Shown piece by piece: positions 61,041 to 64,000 of a DNA stretch of 64,000 nucleotides. The DNA lies in contig JAJNNY010000008.1 of the NCBI GenBank assembly GCA_022453515.1, forward strand, positions 62,001 to 126,000. The letters are read 5' to 3'. Within the stretch, counting starts at the first letter, position 1. Each line of letters starts with the position of its first letter. The notes under the pieces are model-generated. The model ran no database searches and had not been told where the DNA came from. It saw only the letters and a list, made by a program, of their open reading frames with translations. Source of the DNA: Astrocystis sublimbata (Eukaryota; Ascomycota; Sordariomycetes; Xylariales; Xylariaceae). Position numbers and translations under genes: made by a program.

Positions 61041-61558
61041 GGTGGTGTTGAGTGCCGTCTCCAATGCTCAGTGATCTATCTATACAGTAATGAGATGAGA
61101 TTGGCGCATAGAAGGACGCAGATGGCAGCGTTGTAAGCCTAAGCAGAGTGTGAATGAGCGGGTTCGGGCGGAGAAGATACCACAAAAAATGGCAGCAATC
61201 TCGACGGCGCTTTACGAATTTCCATCAGAGATGCTTTTGTAAGTACCTCAAAGCGCTACAGTCAAAAGTGTCACAGTCAACATAGAGCCGAGTGCTGCGA
61301 CTGTGGCGGCCCAGCTATCTCGACGAGGGTGCGATTGGAGGGGCAGCCCCGAGTAACCCCGGTCAGCACCAGGTAAGTGCTGGTCGGATATACCGAACGT
61401 CCGGGAAAGGAAGCTGGCGGAGTCCCATCAGATTTAGATGTTGTGATGTGGACTTGCGGGGTTGCACTTTATCTTTACGAGTACTGGGTCTGCATTCGCA
61501 TAGCATCACACGTACCTCGTAATTGATAATAATTACCGACTTATTTGTCAGATGATGC
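61041..61558. promoter_or_regulatory. Shared divergent promoter of prenyltransferase and MBL hydrolase
   Basis: 518 bases separate the start codons. No TACCCGGATCG copy was seen here. The gene pair is presumably co-expressed. Confidence 0.45.
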
Positions 61559-62805
61559 ATGATGAATATTATACAGCCACGAAGCAACTCTCGACAAGCG
61601 GTGCAAGTAAGGGTCATTGACACGTATGTTAACTACCTACCGTAGAGTATATAAGACATTGAAGAACAAATTCTTCTGTTTTTCCTCAGCCCGGGCGTAT
61701 CAACTGATCGAATTCAAGTAAAACACTCATATACGTCGAACCGACATTGTTTTTTCAACCCAAAATTGAGGGGTTCGAGGGGTACCATGCACCGATCTAC
61801 TGTTTTCTGATATCGCACGGCGATCGACATGTCCTTTTCGACCTCGGCGTGCGCACAGACTGGAGGAACTATGCCCCCAGCGTGGTCTCCCTTATCGAAG
61901 CAACGACCGTCGTCACGGTCGGATCGGACGTGGCATCTATCCTAGACTCGGGCGCCAGCAGGCTCGGTATTAGCCGAGCGGATATCGAGTCGGTCATTTG
62001 GTCACACAACCATTTCGACCATGTTGGCGACATAACCACATTCCCCAGCAGCACCGAGCTCGTGGTTGGGCCGGGGGTGTGCGCTGCGTCGTGGCCTGGG
62101 TGGCCGCAGGTCCAAGACGCCAAGGTCCTCGAGGCCGACAGGCACGGCCGGCGCGTCCGCGAGATAGCTTTCGATGGGACTACACGCTTCGGCAGTTTCG
62201 AGGCCTTTGACTTCTTCGGCGACGGCTCGTTCTACCTACTCAACGCGCCCGGCCACGCGACTGGGCACTTATGCGCGGCTGCGCGATGCACCGCAGACCC
62301 GCCTTCGTTCGTCTTCATGGGTGCAGATGCGTGTCATCACCCGGGAGTCCTTCGCCCGACAGAAAAGCTACCACTGCCGCATCCGCATCCACAACCGTCA
62401 CCGCAAGCTGACAACATCGAGACTCGCAAGGGAGAGTCGACAAAGCAGTACAACTCCGGTTGGTGTCCGGGTGCCCTGTTGGAACAGCTCACTCTCGATG
62501 GCACGTCTCGGACGCCATTTCAGGAGGTCGCAAAGGGCCCTCTGTTCCCCGACCACAATGCAGCCACGGAGACTGTACGAAAGATACAAGAACTAGACGC
62601 AACCGACAACATTTTCGTCATCATAGCTCATGATGTATCTTTGAGTACGAGGATCTCATTCTTCCCAGATACGATCAATGACTGGATGACGATGGGTTTG
62701 AAAATGAGTACTCGCTGGCTCTTTTGCACTGATTACAGTGACGCTGTCAAACGACTCGAGGGCAAAGCGTCGGAGGTCTTGGGCGAAGGCAAGGGTGCAC
62801 TATGA
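61559..62805 (+). CDS. Metallo-beta-lactamase-fold hydrolase (lactonase-like)
   Basis: Two exons: 61559-61623 and 61719-62805, with a 95-nt intron; 383 residues. The large frame alone has no ATG at its beginning; a short first exon restores QVRVIDTKTLIYVEPTLFFQ, the usual start of this family. The metal motif HNHFDH is at the expected place after SVIWS, with further ligands likely at APGHATGH and the ADACHH region. The segment APIYCFLISHGDRHVLFDLG and VRTDWRNYAP are family hallmarks. Members hydrolyse lactones or thioesters. As the PKS carries its own release domain, this enzyme may open or form a lactone/phthalide or act as an auxiliary thioesterase (inference). Tandem ATGs at 61559 and 61562 are both possible starts. 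Confidence 0.85.
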
Positions 62806-63160
62806 TGTGATCTGAATTCTCTCAGAGCCCAAAGGCAATGTCTTCTTGTTTCGATTTCCTTTGTGTTACGAGGATAACCCCCATCCCCCACAAACACACC
62901 TTACTCCAATATGAGCTCGTGAACGCAACCCTTGTCAACTTGCTGTTCAAGCTCCAGTTGTCATATAACCTAGGCAGATAGATACCTAACCTTACGTATT
63001 GTACCCTTCCATGACACAAGGCCTTTGTATGCGCGATTTCGGAACAATTACTTTGTCTTTGAAGCAGCACTGATTGGTATGATTTTTACTTTGGGCGTGT
63101 TGACGAACAGGACGGGCGGTTCAGGAAACAGCTGTCTTCAGGGATAGTCTTGCGACTTTC
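62806..63160. other. Intergenic, right edge of the cluster
   Basis: No gene recognised. Confidence 0.4.
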
Positions 63161-63170
63161 TATAAGAGTC
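63161..63170 (+). promoter_or_regulatory. TATA-like element of the small disordered protein gene
   Basis: TATAAGAGTC lies 181 bases before the ATG at 63342 and is followed by a CA/CT-rich leader ending TTCACAATGG. Confidence 0.45.
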
Positions 63171-63341
63171 CTGCCCTCTCTGCCACAGACCAGCACCAAT
63201 CCCACCACCCAAAGTATCAACTTACACTCAAGTAAATACTCAAGCCCCCAATACCACTTCTGATAACTTTCTTAAGAGAAAGAATACATTCTACTACACC
63301 ACTCAACAAAGACTAACGACCGAAGCCGTTATTTATTCACA

Positions 63342-63617
63342 ATGGAGTACTCCGAGATAAATGCCAGCAAGAGAGCCAGCTCCGGCATGACCGGCGCTGA
63401 GCGCACACCTCCTAAGGCTAAGCCTGCCGAGAACGCCACTAGCACTGGTACCACTGGTAATGATGTAACGCCGAAGCCCCCCAAGCGTGTTGGCGATCAC
63501 AAGCCTATCTCTGGTGAGCCACCCAAGAAGAAGCAGAAGGTGAAGGCTGATACTGATGCTAAGTCATCAGGAGGCGAATCTGGGTATGAGGCGTCGCTCG
63601 AATCCGAGACTAAGTGA
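63342..63617 (+). CDS. Small disordered hydrophilic protein, 91 residues (paralogue of the gene at 21524)
   Basis: ATG 63342-63344, TGA 63615-63617, intronless. The protein is rich in Lys, Pro, Ser, Thr and Glu without hydrophobic stretches. It has a basic segment PPKKKQKVK that resembles a nuclear localisation signal. The end GGESGYEASLESE closely resembles GGQSGHEASPEPE of the gene at 21524-21802, and KRASSGMTG resembles its KRSGYDMSG. A clear leader and good start context support expression. Function unknown; it lies just outside the biosynthetic cluster. Confidence 0.7.
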   Translation: MEYSEINASKRASSGMTGAERTPPKAKPAENATSTGTTGNDVTPKPPKRVGDHKPISGEPPKKKQKVKADTDAKSSGGESGYEASLESETK

Positions 63618-64000
63618 TAATAGAAAGTCCATCAGTTCTGGTGAAATTGGTTATGGAATGGTTGCACGCTTCTACTGCGCCATTCTTTCAAATTCTGCAA
63701 GTTGCAACGATGATGTTCAGTTGGGCGCTGGATTCGCCCTGCCTCCTCACTTTGTTTTAAAGCGAGATTCTTTTTCTTCTTTTTCTTTCTCTTAGTTCTA
63801 GAGCTAGTTTCACAGATTAAAAACTCCTTTCTTTTGAATCATTCATCCAATAAGTGACTCGTATGCAAATATAACCAGCGCCCGAATGAGAAAAAGATGA
63901 GTAAGTGTGTAAAAGTTCGAGGTTAGCCATATACTCGTCTTATTCTAAGCTTATGGCTCTAGTATGTAGGAAGGGCGTTGTCCCTTTTCTCAAACAATTA
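63618..64000. other. 3' flank, no gene recognised
   Basis: T-rich tracts follow at about 63765-63795. No coding sequence recognised up to the window edge. Confidence 0.35.

Noticed and set aside
31039..62805. DMOA-type meroterpenoid cluster
   Set aside because: The PKS would fit, but I saw no UbiA-type prenyltransferase, FAD epoxidase of that pathway, or membrane terpene cyclase in the window.

Overview
The window is genomic DNA of a filamentous ascomycete (Pezizomycotina). The evidence is dense short introns of about 50-130 nt with GT-AG borders and fungal branch points, fungus-specific families (non-reducing polyketide synthase, DMATS-type prenyltransferase, fungal rhodopsin-like membrane protein, small cysteine-rich secreted proteins), and TATA boxes followed by CT/CA-rich leaders. 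Exon structures given here were rebuilt by eye from splice signals and reading-frame continuity; each model closes in frame.

Left part (1-9 kb): a gene graveyard with small secreted proteins. A truncated and frameshifted medium-chain reductase, a broken secretory lipase and a decayed short-chain dehydrogenase are interspersed with two intact cysteine-rich secreted proteins (3914-4422, 5843-6181) and a small two-exon hydrophilic protein (8489-8870). Then 3.4 kb without a convincing gene.

Middle part (12-30 kb): ordinary genes on the minus strand: a cytochrome P450, a plasma-membrane-type P3A proton ATPase with unusual low-complexity insertions, a small disordered protein, a mitochondrially targeted short-chain polyol-type dehydrogenase, and a seven-exon rhodopsin-like membrane protein. 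A 28-residue CxxC micro-protein lies on the plus strand at 27403.

Right part (31-62.8 kb): a ten-gene secondary-metabolite cluster. It holds a 2506-residue NR-PKS (SAT-KS-AT-PT-ACP-CMeT-TE), two P450s, an O-methyltransferase, an SDR, an MFS exporter, a GMC oxidoreductase, a three-repeat Myb-type regulator, a DMATS-type aromatic prenyltransferase and a metallo-beta-lactamase-fold hydrolase. There are three divergent gene pairs sharing promoters (PKS/P450, P450/OMT, prenyltransferase/MBL). A repeat island (47.37-48.35 kb) with a 12-bp minisatellite and two inverted-repeat pairs sits inside the cluster. The gene set points to a C-methylated orsellinate-type aromatic acid that is O-methylated, carries a C5 prenyl group, and is oxidised at benzylic positions (inference); no UbiA prenyltransferase or terpene cyclase was seen, which argues against a DMOA-type meroterpenoid. 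The window ends with a second small disordered protein (63342-63617) that resembles the one at 21524-21802.
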